From positions 1-24,441 of the IMG/VR virus record IMGVR_UViG_3300025759_000669: a stretch of 24,441 bases of DNA. One strand, 5' to 3'. Positions within the stretch are counted from its first letter, which is position 1. The number at the start of each line of letters is the position of its first letter. Below the pieces are notes generated by a model that was not told the origin of the DNA, ran no database searches, and saw only the letters and a list, made by a program, of their open reading frames with translations. A program made the position numbers and the translations under genes. Shown here piece after piece: positions 13,588-21,557 of this stretch. This DNA comes from a virus.

Positions 13588-14535
13588 TTATGCTAGAGTT
13601 AATAAAGCTAAATCTGAACCGATGCCATATTGAACACCTGCTGTAAATCTCATTACTACTCTTACATTTTGACTTCCGTCAAGGTCAGCCATATCTAATA
13701 ATTTAACTTCGTTATGGTCAGATAATAGACCAGTACCGAAATATAAGTTAGATTTTTGACCTGCTACGATATGGTCAGAAGGCATACCTGGTGCTAATAC
13801 AACTTCAATTCCATCGAAAGAAAGTGCATTACCTTGATTATACCATAAACCACCTCTGTTATCAACACCCGCAGCACCAACACCACCTGAAGCAAATCCG
13901 CCTAATTGTCTAATGTATGATTGCCAAGCGATAGTTGGAACATAAATTTTTAAATCTTCTTTTCCGTAAACTGCTGAAGGTAACGCATCAACAACATTCT
14001 CTAATAAAGTAATGATGTTAGAAGAACTAAAAGCAGTTTCACCACCGTTAGCAGCATCGTTTACGTCTGCATCTGCAGCAGCTAATACTGTGATACCGTC
14101 AAATTCTCCTGCGTTTCCGTTAACACCACCCCAGATGTTTTGCTCGTTTTTCTCTGCTACTAATCCTGCAACGTGTCCGATTAAGAAATCAGAAAACTTT
14201 GGTGGAAATTCGCTATATGCGCTATACCCCATAGAAATTGCTTCCCAGTCAGATACGAAATCTTTTTTACAAAGCTCAAGGTTTACTTGGAACTCCTCTG
14301 GTTGTAGGATTCTTTCAGTCAACGTTACTGTTGCTGTGTCTGTGAAATCACAAGTAGCGTCTTTGATTACGTTAGAATCAGTTGCTACTTTTTTGATTAC
14401 ATCTTTGTACTTAACATTCGGTTTAATCTCGATGTTACCGTTTTCTAATGTAGGTGAACTTAAAAGGGCAGCAGAAATATACTTCCCTGAAAATTCGCCT
14501 GCATATGTACTAGTTATACTTACTGTAGTCGCCAT
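13588..14535 (-). CDS. Major capsid protein (HK97 fold, probable)
   Basis: A 315-residue protein with a capsid-like plan: N-terminal arm (STYAGEFSGKYISAALL), a beta domain with VIKDATCDFTDTATVTLTER, a spine helix (FSDFLIGHVAGLVAEKNEQN), a loop with WGGVNGNAGEFDGITVLAA, helix NIITLLENVVDALPSAVYG, LKIYVPTIAWQSYIRQL, and a C-terminal strand block (VLAPGMPSDHIVAGQKSNLYFG, then VRVVMRFTAGVQYG). This resembles capsids of Bacteroidetes tailed phages. It follows a scaffold-like gene by 15 bases and is followed by a strong terminator. Confidence 0.82.
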   Translation of the reverse strand: MATTVSITSTYAGEFSGKYISAALLSSPTLENGNIEIKPNVKYKDVIKKVATDSNVIKDATCDFTDTATVTLTERILQPEEFQVNLELCKKDFVSDWEAISMGYSAYSEFPPKFSDFLIGHVAGLVAEKNEQNIWGGVNGNAGEFDGITVLAAADADVNDAANGGETAFSSSNIITLLENVVDALPSAVYGKEDLKIYVPTIAWQSYIRQLGGFASGGVGAAGVDNRGGLWYNQGNALSFDGIEVVLAPGMPSDHIVAGQKSNLYFGTGLLSDHNEVKLLDMADLDGSQNVRVVMRFTAGVQYGIGSDLALLTLA

Positions 14536-14550
14536 AATTATTTATTTATT

Positions 14551-15150
14551 TTAAAAGTTTGCTATTTTTTGTAATACTCTATCTCTTGTACTTAAGTTTC
14601 TTTTTTGTGCGTACAAGTAATTTTGTTTTTTTGTTTCTCCTTCTGGATTGTGCTTAATAGGTTCAGCAGCAGGTTTAGATAATTCTTCTTTTACTGCTTC
14701 TTCTACTTTCTCTTGCTCTGATAACATAGTAGTCATTGCAAGTCCGATTTCTTCTGCTATTTCTTGGTCTTTTAACTCAAGTTTAGCTTTTAAATCTTCA
14801 ATGATAGCTTTTAGTTCAGATAGTTCGTCTTTAGATGCGTATACTTCTTCTTTCATTTCTTCTTCTTCTGAAGTAGCTTCTTCTTCTTCTACTTCTTCTT
14901 CCATTTCTTTGATGTCAGAAATAATACCTTCTTCAACGACAAGAATTTTACCATCTTCAAGTGAATACTCTCCTGAAGGTACTGGTACTTTCTCATCTTC
15001 TGTAACTATAAAAACTTCATTATCTTTTTCAAACGCCTCTGCTTCTAAAACAGTTCCGTTTTCTAATTTCATTTGCTCAAGTTTAACTTCTTCTGAAAGT
15101 TCCACTCCTAACAAATTTTTTACTTGATTTAACATTTCTGTAGCTTTCAT
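14551..15150 (-). CDS. Acidic scaffolding/assembly protein
   Basis: This 199-residue protein has an N-terminal beta part (ENGTVLEAEAFEKDNEVFIV, then VPSGEYSLEDGKILVVEEG), a very acidic stretch near 80-105 (EMEEEVEEEEATSEEEEMKE), a helical coiled coil (ELSELKAIIEDLKAKLELKD) and a basic C-terminus. Acidic helix plus basic tail directly upstream of the capsid gene fits an internal scaffold. It starts right after a copy of the CGATATATA leader, so it may begin a capsid transcript. Confidence 0.7.
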   Translation of the reverse strand: MKATEMLNQVKNLLGVELSEEVKLEQMKLENGTVLEAEAFEKDNEVFIVTEDEKVPVPSGEYSLEDGKILVVEEGIISDIKEMEEEVEEEEATSEEEEMKEEVYASKDELSELKAIIEDLKAKLELKDQEIAEEIGLAMTTMLSEQEKVEEAVKEELSKPAAEPIKHNPEGETKKQNYLYAQKRNLSTRDRVLQKIANF

Positions 15151-15184
15151 ATATATATATCGTTTAAGGTTATTTATTTTGCAT
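15151..15184 (-). promoter_or_regulatory. Repeated late leader element, copy 2
   Basis: Minus-strand ATGCAAAA (15184-15177), 14 bases, CGATATATA (15162-15154), 3 bases, ATG at 15150. It lies in the 36-base gap between the coiled-coil gene and the scaffold gene, two bases after the upstream stop. Confidence 0.6.
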
Positions 15185-15186
15185 TT

Positions 15187-15600
15187 TTATAATACTCTAA
15201 AACTTTTCATATCAACGCCTAATACATCGATTTCATCCATTACTTGCTCTAATCTTGAATAACCTTCTATATTATTAGGAGATATACCTAATGCCTTTGC
15301 AGATTGAGCAGCATTTTGTATAATTTTCGATGCTTTTGCATAGAGTTGGTCTGCGTTTTGAGCTTCTTTTTTTATTTTGCTCTCTAATTTTTCTGCATCT
15401 TTGAACTCTTTTTCTACTCTTTTTTTAGTATCAAGTCCAACATTTCTTAAACTCTTAAGTTCTTCAATAGCGTCGTTAATTCTTCTAGTAGAACCTTTGA
15501 TGTCATCAACTATTGCTAAATCAACTTTTTGTGTTTCTAAATTTGTTTTATCTTCTTGAGATAATTTTTGATAGATTTTTTTTAATGTTCTTGTATCCAT
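15187..15600 (-). CDS. Coiled-coil virion-assembly-region protein (137 aa)
   Basis: Almost entirely helical and charged: NDAIEELKSLRNVGLDTKKR, VEKEFKDAEKLESKIKKEAQ, then a shorter domain ALGISPNNIEGYSRLEQVMD. The heptad pattern at 35-95 indicates a coiled coil. Its place between mini-protein and scaffold suggests a role in capsid assembly, but no family is recognised. Confidence 0.6.
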   Translation of the reverse strand: MDTRTLKKIYQKLSQEDKTNLETQKVDLAIVDDIKGSTRRINDAIEELKSLRNVGLDTKKRVEKEFKDAEKLESKIKKEAQNADQLYAKASKIIQNAAQSAKALGISPNNIEGYSRLEQVMDEIDVLGVDMKSFRVL

Positions 15601-15612
15601 TTTTATTTAATT

Positions 15613-15780
15613 TTATGATGTTCTATATATGTTTCCTATTCCTTGTGCGTGTAACGAGCCATCGCAACATTCTATACTATAAGTGTTCGTGTCCCAACAT
15701 AAACACGCTGTACGACCACCTTTTCTGCTTGATTTAGCAGGTATATAATTTACTTTTTGTCCTGTACTTGAATTACGCAT
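15613..15780 (-). CDS. Cys-rich conserved mini-protein (55 aa)
   Basis: Starting at ATG 15780 (MRNSSTGQKVNYIPAKSSRK), it has TACLCWDTNTYSIECCDGSL and AQGIGNI. Four cysteines (CxC at 36-38 and CC at 48-49 approximately) and the CLCWDTNTYSxxCCDGSLxAQGIG signature look strongly conserved in Bacteroidetes phages; function unknown. A longer frame to 15864 exists, but it lies inside the upstream gene, and 15780 gives an 8-base overlap. A disulfide or metal-stabilised structural protein is plausible. Confidence 0.7.
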   Translation of the reverse strand: MRNSSTGQKVNYIPAKSSRKGGRTACLCWDTNTYSIECCDGSLHAQGIGNIYRTS

Positions 15781-16402
15781 AGCTTTGTGTTTTTTGTATA
15801 AAGTATATAATGTCCCAAACTTGTGCAGTTCCGCCTGTAGCAGTAATCTTCCATTGACTACCATTGCTTACAAAATCTTCTGTTGCATAATATTGAAATA
15901 CTTGATGAAATTCGTGAGCAACATCATTACCTTTTGGAAATGGTATATCCACTCCTACTCTTTCATAAGGCGTACCATTAACAGAATCTAATTGTAATCT
16001 AATAAATGTTTGATTAGCATTTGCTGCTTGACATTTAAATACTACAGTTGCTACATATACATCGTTTTCATTATCTGCTAATACCTTTTCAGTTGTTGAA
16101 TTATAATAATCAATACCTGTATAACTTCTATATACAGTTGCTCCATTATTTGGCAATACTACTTCTGTGTCTAATGCTAAAGATAATTTACTTTCTGACG
16201 TATATTCTCCATCATCGTATCTTGTCCATCCTAGACCAGAGCCAGTACCAGATTGAGGATGTAACTTAACCCACTCTCCATTATATACTGTCCATACGCC
16301 ACTCTCTGTAGTAACAAATGCACCTTCTTCAATTTTATATTGATTTCTTATGACATCTGTATCGACATCTACTTGTACTTTATATGAAGTGTTTTTTATC
16401 AT
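15773..16402 (-). CDS. Beta-rich virion-type protein (209 aa)
   Basis: Taking ATG at 16402 (MIKNTSYKVQVDVDTDVIRN; ATGA overlap with the protease stop) rather than an upstream TTG. Residues 20-60 are a short beta piece with GVWTVYNGEWVKLHPQSG; residues 65-209 look like a jelly-roll (TRYDDGEYTSESKLSLALDT, NQTFIRLQLDSVNGTPYERV, TATGGTAQVWDIIYFIQKTQ). The IRLxLD and GxxAQVWDIIYFI strands resemble carbohydrate-binding or decoration folds on virions. Its placement in the capsid block suggests a head fibre or decoration protein; this is inference. Confidence 0.55.
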   Translation of the reverse strand: MIKNTSYKVQVDVDTDVIRNQYKIEEGAFVTTESGVWTVYNGEWVKLHPQSGTGSGLGWTRYDDGEYTSESKLSLALDTEVVLPNNGATVYRSYTGIDYYNSTTEKVLADNENDVYVATVVFKCQAANANQTFIRLQLDSVNGTPYERVGVDIPFPKGNDVAHEFHQVFQYYATEDFVSNGSQWKITATGGTAQVWDIIYFIQKTQSYA

Positions 16403-17592
16403 TTTATTGGTATGCAATTAGGTACTTCTTTTCCGTCTTTTATTTTCGTTCCATACTGCTCGTACCCTGCTTGACAAGGTGCTTTCAGTTCGTGATACTC
16501 ACAAGGCATATACCATATCTGTCCTTCAAAGTCGTGTTCGTGTACGCCCTCGCATCCTAAATCTATAGCTATCTCCTCTGCTCTTTCTTTTGATGAATAT
16601 GCTAATCTGTCGTCTATAATTGCAAAGTCATCATTTACTTTCATTGATGCTAATTCTATTTCTCCTAATTCTTTTAGTTTAGATTTGCTCCATCTTAAAC
16701 CTGCTTTTCCACCCCATAGTAAATATGAGATAGTTCCACACGCTTCTCTATCACTTTCATTATAATATTCTTCTGCTCTTGATAAATAAGAGTACATTCT
16801 CTTAATGGTTTCTTTTGAAATAGGTTTGCCTTGTGCTAATTGTTGCGCTCTAATCTTTCCTACATCTGTTGCGCATTTATTATTTACTTTCTTGTTTAAG
16901 TCAATACCCCTTTTAGCATTATTTTTCACACCACTTGGATAGTCACTATAACTTTCCATTATCATTTTCTTTCCGTTCTTATATCTCTTATCGTTTCTAA
17001 TAATACCTTTTACTTCTGACAATAATTCTTCTGCTTCAGCTTCTACATCTGCAAAGTCATTTATTTGTTCTTTAGGTCTTTCCATTTTGTCAGCAAAGTA
17101 ACCCTCAATACTAAATCCTTTAACCTTTCCTGTCTTTACATACTCGTTCCAAATATCTTCATTGTTTACTTTTACCGCTCCCATCCAAGTACCTATAGGT
17201 AAATTCATATCATACTTTCTTGACTTATCGTGTACTTCATCTTCTATAATCCACGATTCTACTAAAGACAAACCTTGTAAAGAGTGCTGATGCTCTAAAG
17301 TTGAATTGTTTTGGTTGCCTTTTTGTAAATAAAGTTGGGACGCTTTTAATACCGTGTCTTTTGAGAAGTATATATAATATTCATCTTCTCCGTTTCTGCG
17401 ATATATCGGTTTATTTGGTATTAATAAAGCTCCCATAAGAATACGTTTCTCTTTATTAATTTCTGCTAGTTTTATTTCTTGTGATTTTAATGCGACAAAA
17501 TCTTCTTCTATTGCAGGATTCTCTACTATACTAATCGCTTCTATTCCTGAAATCTCTTGGTCTTCGTCTAATATTAATTCGACTATTCTCAT
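16399..17592 (-). CDS. XkdF-like prohead protease with C-terminal extension
   Basis: The N-terminal 170 residues match the phage prohead protease (PBSX XkdF-type): GIEAISIVENPAIEEDFVAL, LMGALLIPNKPIYRR, YYIYFSKDTVL, TLEHQHSLQGLSLVESW, YDMNLPIGTWMGAVKV and GKVKGFSIEGYF. H101 in TLEH and S161 in GFSIEG are the likely catalytic pair. Residues about 215-310 form a separate module (YPSGVKNNAKRGIDLNKKVN, MYSYLSRAEEYYNESDREAC, GTISYLLWGGKAGLRWSKSK), followed by LAYSSKERAEEIAIDLGCEG and a Cys-containing end with EVPNCIPIK. It would mature the capsid by cutting scaffold and capsid subunits. A CGATATATA leader precedes it. Confidence 0.75.
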   Translation of the reverse strand: MRIVELILDEDQEISGIEAISIVENPAIEEDFVALKSQEIKLAEINKEKRILMGALLIPNKPIYRRNGEDEYYIYFSKDTVLKASQLYLQKGNQNNSTLEHQHSLQGLSLVESWIIEDEVHDKSRKYDMNLPIGTWMGAVKVNNEDIWNEYVKTGKVKGFSIEGYFADKMERPKEQINDFADVEAEAEELLSEVKGIIRNDKRYKNGKKMIMESYSDYPSGVKNNAKRGIDLNKKVNNKCATDVGKIRAQQLAQGKPISKETIKRMYSYLSRAEEYYNESDREACGTISYLLWGGKAGLRWSKSKLKELGEIELASMKVNDDFAIIDDRLAYSSKERAEEIAIDLGCEGVHEHDFEGQIWYMPCEYHELKAPCQAGYEQYGTKIKDGKEVPNCIPIK

Positions 17593-17626
17593 AATTATAT
17601 ATCGTTTATTAAATTAAATTTTGCAT
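17593..17626 (-). promoter_or_regulatory. Repeated late leader element, copy 1
   Basis: Minus-strand ATGCAAAA (17626-17619), 14 bases, CGATATATA (17604-17596), 3 bases, ATG at 17592. The first box abuts the tape-measure stop codon. Confidence 0.6.
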
Positions 17627-19387
17627 TTATCCTATTGCTGCTCCTTGTACTATATTTCTATCTAGTTCTTGCGCTGTAGAAACATCTCCTGAAACTACAT
17701 ACGCTTTTACAGGTTGCTCTTGCTGACCTGCTATTGCTGTTGCTAATTGATTCGTTCCTGACGCTCCTACTACGTTAAATGCAGGAGGTGCTGAAGGCGT
17801 TGCAATAGCTTGTCCTCCTCCGCCACCTGCTCCTCTAGCAAATGAAGGCGGTGCAGGGTCAGGTGTAGATGTAATTTGTTTTACATTTCTTAAACCAGTA
17901 GCTATAATTGCTGCTGCTTGTATCGCTCCAAATATACCGCCTTGTGCAAGAGCTTTAGATGCACCTGCATAAGTATCTCTAATAGCAGATACGACAGCTA
18001 TGCCTTTTCCAAACTTACTATTTTGACCTACTATGTTTGCTATGTTTCCTAAAGCATTAGTAATCTCTTGTTCTTTTGCTTTTGCTAAATCTTTTTCTAT
18101 TTGCTTTTGTCTATTAGCAGAATCTTGTTGATATGCTAGTAATTCGTTCTGTGCGTCTGCATACGCTTGAGTACCTTCTTTATATAAACCTCTTTTTTCT
18201 TGTAATCTTTGTTCTTCTTGTTCTTTTTCTATAGCAAGTGCAGCTTGTTGAGCTTGTAATCTTAAATACTCGTTTTCTATTTGCTCTGCATTAAAATCTC
18301 TTTGCGCTATTTGTCTTTCTGCTTCTGCATCTTTTATAGAATTTTCTAATTCTAACTTTTCTCTATTTAGTGCTAAATCATTAGATAACTGCTCACTTCT
18401 AATACCTCCTATTTGTTCTAAAACAGCTTCTCTTTCTTGTTGAGCTTCTAATAACGCTATAGTATTTTCTTGATTTTGATTTTTGTCAAACTCTGCTTGT
18501 GCTGCAGCTATTTGTAAATCTACTTGTTTTAGCATAGCGACTTCTTGTTCTGCTAATATTTTTGCTAATTCATTATTTGCTGCTATTCTTTCTTCTATAG
18601 TGTTTCTTTCTTCATCTCTAACATTTCTTATTAATTCTGCTTGTCTATTGTATTGGTCTATTAATCCTTGTTGTCTTACTCTTGCTATTTCAGCTTGTTT
18701 TCCTAAATCTACATTTGCTTTAGCTGCACTTACTGTTTCTACTACATAATTTTTAGTCGCTTCTGCTACTTTAGTAACTGTTTCTACTGTCTTTTCAAAA
18801 CTATCGTCTACGCCCGTAACAACGTCAAATAATTCTTTTCCTGCATTTTTTGCGCTTTCTGCTGCTCCTGCAAAATCTCCTTCAAATACTTTTTTAATTG
18901 CAGTACCTAAAAAACCTATTGCTTCTATAGCTGAATTAAAGCGTTCTATAATATTATTTATTATTGCTTGACCAAAACTCTTAATAGATTCTACAGGGTC
19001 GTTAAAAATGCTTTTAAATGCGTTTACAACACCTCCTACATTATCAAATATAAAGTTGAAGAAATCATTAAACGCTAAAGACAATATTTCAAATGTAGTA
19101 TTAAAGAAATCTGCTACTTTTTGGTTAGATTGTAAAACCTCTGTGAATTTAGCAAATGCTGCTACTATAAGTCCAATACCTAAACCTTTTAAAGCAGTAC
19201 CTATCTTTTTAACACCTCCTGCAGTTTTATTAGATGCAGTTTGCACTCCTTGTAAACCTGCTTTAGTATCTTGATTTCCTTGTGCTACTTCTTTATTAAG
19301 TTTTTGTATCTCTTTCTTAAGGTCAGCTATTTCTCTAGTAGCTTTGTCAGTTTTTGCTTCTAGGTCTATTATTATTTGTTTTGCCAT
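17627..19387 (-). CDS. Tail tape-measure protein
   Basis: A 586-residue protein with an N-terminal coiled coil (IADLKKEIQKLNKEVAQG), hydrophobic segments typical of tape measures (ALKGLGIGLIVAAFAKFTEV and FFNTTFEILSLAFNDFFNFI), a long charged helical middle (about 225-440) and a C-terminal Ala/Gly-rich hydrophobic stretch (GIFGAIQAAAIIATGLRNVK) before GGGGG. It sets tail length. At the often used value of about 1.5 angstrom per residue this predicts a tail near 85-90 nm (inference). Its start lies 16 bases inside the 48-aa gene. Confidence 0.85.
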   Translation of the reverse strand: MAKQIIIDLEAKTDKATREIADLKKEIQKLNKEVAQGNQDTKAGLQGVQTASNKTAGGVKKIGTALKGLGIGLIVAAFAKFTEVLQSNQKVADFFNTTFEILSLAFNDFFNFIFDNVGGVVNAFKSIFNDPVESIKSFGQAIINNIIERFNSAIEAIGFLGTAIKKVFEGDFAGAAESAKNAGKELFDVVTGVDDSFEKTVETVTKVAEATKNYVVETVSAAKANVDLGKQAEIARVRQQGLIDQYNRQAELIRNVRDEERNTIEERIAANNELAKILAEQEVAMLKQVDLQIAAAQAEFDKNQNQENTIALLEAQQEREAVLEQIGGIRSEQLSNDLALNREKLELENSIKDAEAERQIAQRDFNAEQIENEYLRLQAQQAALAIEKEQEEQRLQEKRGLYKEGTQAYADAQNELLAYQQDSANRQKQIEKDLAKAKEQEITNALGNIANIVGQNSKFGKGIAVVSAIRDTYAGASKALAQGGIFGAIQAAAIIATGLRNVKQITSTPDPAPPSFARGAGGGGGQAIATPSAPPAFNVVGASGTNQLATAIAGQQEQPVKAYVVSGDVSTAQELDRNIVQGAAIG

Positions 19388-19518
19388 TTCACTTCATTTT
19401 TAATTTGTTTAACTCCTTCTTTAAAAGTTTCTGGTAGCTTATATTTTCCTTGTGCGATTCTTATTCTTTCTGTTTCGCCATTTGCTATTTGTAATAATTC
19501 AAATATGTTTCTTAACAT
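19372..19518 (-). CDS. Small protein before the tape measure (48 aa)
   Basis: Frame of 48 codons: MLRNIFELLQIANGETERIR, IAQGKYKLPETFKEGVKQIK, NEVKWQNK. Its ATG overlaps the stop of the tail protein gene (TAATG) and it runs 16 bases into the tape-measure gene, so it is coupled on both sides. It fills the only gap between those genes. It may be a small tail assembly partner; no family is recognised. Confidence 0.65.
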   Translation of the reverse strand: MLRNIFELLQIANGETERIRIAQGKYKLPETFKEGVKQIKNEVKWQNK

Positions 19519-21557
19519 TATACTACGTTTAATAATTCTAGGTCAGATTCTCCTGTCCCTAAATTTGTTGTTATACTATTTATTCTATATTCTTGATTGC
19601 CTATTACAAACTTGTCAGCTAGTGTATAGGTTCTTAATATCTTTAATGGTAAATATGCTTTTACCTTTATTAATCTTCTTTTAGTTTTAAATACATCTGT
19701 TATATAACTTGTATAGTAATTACTAAATAGCGTACCTGCAAATGTTTCTGTAGGTGTGTATTCGTTTAGCTCTTGATTAAAATGTAAATTGTCATCATCT
19801 GTTGCAGAGCTTGTACTTATACTATTACTAGGTATATAATAATTTGTTATATCTGTATAATCAGTTGATTCATCATTTAAGAAACGTATAGACGTACCGC
19901 TTGATATTCTTATAGGGTAAAATAATAATGGGTCGCCTAAATATGGGTCGTCATTATCATCTACAAACCATCCTACTTGTGCGTCTGTTTGTGCATAAGA
20001 ACTTCCTGCATCTAATAATCTTTCAAACTTCATATGCTCAAAAGGTGCTTCAACTTTATAAATGCCTCCTGCCATTTCATCTGTTTCGTCTAACCCTCCT
20101 CTATATTCTGCTGTTCCCCAGTCAGTACCTTGTGTTAATTGAGCGTGTTGAATAGCAAGTTTCGTACCGAGACCTTTATATCCAAAATCTATTTCTTTAT
20201 AAGGCAAAGCAACGTCTACTTGTCTTTGTGTCATATCTACATATTCATCTATAGTATAGCTCGAACCTGCTGAATAAAAGTTGTCTAATGTTTCTACTTT
20301 AATCGTTCCGTCGTCTTGCTTATATGCCGTTAGATTAAATACTTTAAATAGACCTGTAAGAAAATCTATAACTTTCATATTAGGCATTTGTGCAGTACCG
20401 CTAAATGATTTAGTAGCATTAATTGTAAACGAACCAGAATTAAATGTATCGCTTATAGGTTGCAATAAATCTGCTGCATCAAACTCAACATCTGTAACTG
20501 TAAATGTTTCGCTTATTATCATTTTAAGATTATAAGTACCATTACCTAAATCTGCACTTACTGAAACATCTGAAGGAGCAGTACCGCTAAAAGTTTCTAT
20601 GACTGTCCCTCCTTGTAATAATTGTACTGTATAATCACTAGATTCTGAAGCGTCAGGGTCTACTGTAAATGTAGATGTAATTTTATGCGCTCCTGTTAAT
20701 CCACTTACTATAATATTTTCTCCTGCTATTGTTAAATGATTCCATCCACTCGTGTCAGGTAAACCAAAATCTACAATATGGTCGTATGTTTCTGGAGCAT
20801 TAGGGTCATCTATAAATCCTTTCTTTCTATGCATCCACATATATAAATTATAATAAGGCGCATTACTTGAAGTAAAAAAATCTGTGCTAAATGTTATTCC
20901 GTATTGTTCTTCTATAGCTTTTATAATTAAGTGTACTCTTATAGCGTATTTTAATTGATTGTATAATACACCTTGTTGAGTAGTACCGCTAGGATATAAA
21001 TTGCCATCTCCTTCTGTTGCTGAATTATAATATAATCTGTCTGTGTGTGTGATTAAAGGAACTACTAAAGCATCTGTATAAGTAACTGCGTCTACTGTTT
21101 TATCTATTCCATTTTGTAAACCTGTACGAATTGTACTAGCATCATAAGTAGAAGTAAAATTGTTTAGCCACGTTAAAGCATCTAATTTATCTTCTCCTAA
21201 TAAATCTTTAAGGTCTACTGTATCGCCAAAGAAAGTAACTCTATACGCATAAGGTTTATTATTACGCATATCTACGCCTTCTAGTTTTATTTTACCTTTT
21301 TCAAATGGAAAATAGTTTAATTCTATAGTAGCTGTTTTTTTTACTCTTGCATCAAATCCATCATCTATGTTATAATTATAATAATGCTCAAATACTTTGT
21401 TATTGTCTTTAGAAGCAGGTAAAGAAAATGTTTTAGTAAAGTTTGTAAATACCTTTGCTATGTCTTTTACATTTTGGATTGTTTGTGTAAGCGAAACTGA
21501 TTCGTCTTTAAACATATCCATTCTATTACCCTCTATATAAAGCTGTATATTTTGCAT
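19518..21557 (-). CDS. Tail structural protein, large (679 aa)
   Basis: Starts MQNIQLYIEGNRMDMFKDES with a VFTNFTKTFSLPASKDNN motif, followed by FDARVKKTATIELNYFPFEK and an extended beta-rich body. A middle section near 300-380 (FTVDPDASESSDYTVQLLQG) looks like an Ig-like insert. The end has LKILRTYTLADKFVIGNQEY. The FTxxTxTFSLPAS opening is one I associate with a large tail/baseplate-type protein of Bacteroidetes siphoviruses encoded near the tape measure. It is probably part of the tail tip or baseplate hub. It overlaps its neighbours by TAATG at both ends. Confidence 0.65.
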   Translation of the reverse strand: MQNIQLYIEGNRMDMFKDESVSLTQTIQNVKDIAKVFTNFTKTFSLPASKDNNKVFEHYYNYNIDDGFDARVKKTATIELNYFPFEKGKIKLEGVDMRNNKPYAYRVTFFGDTVDLKDLLGEDKLDALTWLNNFTSTYDASTIRTGLQNGIDKTVDAVTYTDALVVPLITHTDRLYYNSATEGDGNLYPSGTTQQGVLYNQLKYAIRVHLIIKAIEEQYGITFSTDFFTSSNAPYYNLYMWMHRKKGFIDDPNAPETYDHIVDFGLPDTSGWNHLTIAGENIIVSGLTGAHKITSTFTVDPDASESSDYTVQLLQGGTVIETFSGTAPSDVSVSADLGNGTYNLKMIISETFTVTDVEFDAADLLQPISDTFNSGSFTINATKSFSGTAQMPNMKVIDFLTGLFKVFNLTAYKQDDGTIKVETLDNFYSAGSSYTIDEYVDMTQRQVDVALPYKEIDFGYKGLGTKLAIQHAQLTQGTDWGTAEYRGGLDETDEMAGGIYKVEAPFEHMKFERLLDAGSSYAQTDAQVGWFVDDNDDPYLGDPLLFYPIRISSGTSIRFLNDESTDYTDITNYYIPSNSISTSSATDDDNLHFNQELNEYTPTETFAGTLFSNYYTSYITDVFKTKRRLIKVKAYLPLKILRTYTLADKFVIGNQEYRINSITTNLGTGESDLELLNVV

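Noticed and set aside
14012-14554. Long plus-strand open frame opposite the capsid gene (180 codons), and similar plus-strand frames elsewhere
   Set aside because: Each lies antisense to a well-supported minus-strand gene, has biased composition (Ser/Leu/Phe-rich mirror of the real gene) and no coupling or motif.
15781-15864. Upstream extension of the Cys mini-protein to 15864
   Set aside because: It lies inside the upstream gene; the conserved part starts at ATG 15780, which gives a normal short overlap.
17615-17626. ATGCAAAAT in two leaders as a five-codon regulatory reading frame
   Set aside because: The frames differ in length and the third leader has GTACAAAA without an ATG, so the box is better read as a DNA or RNA element.
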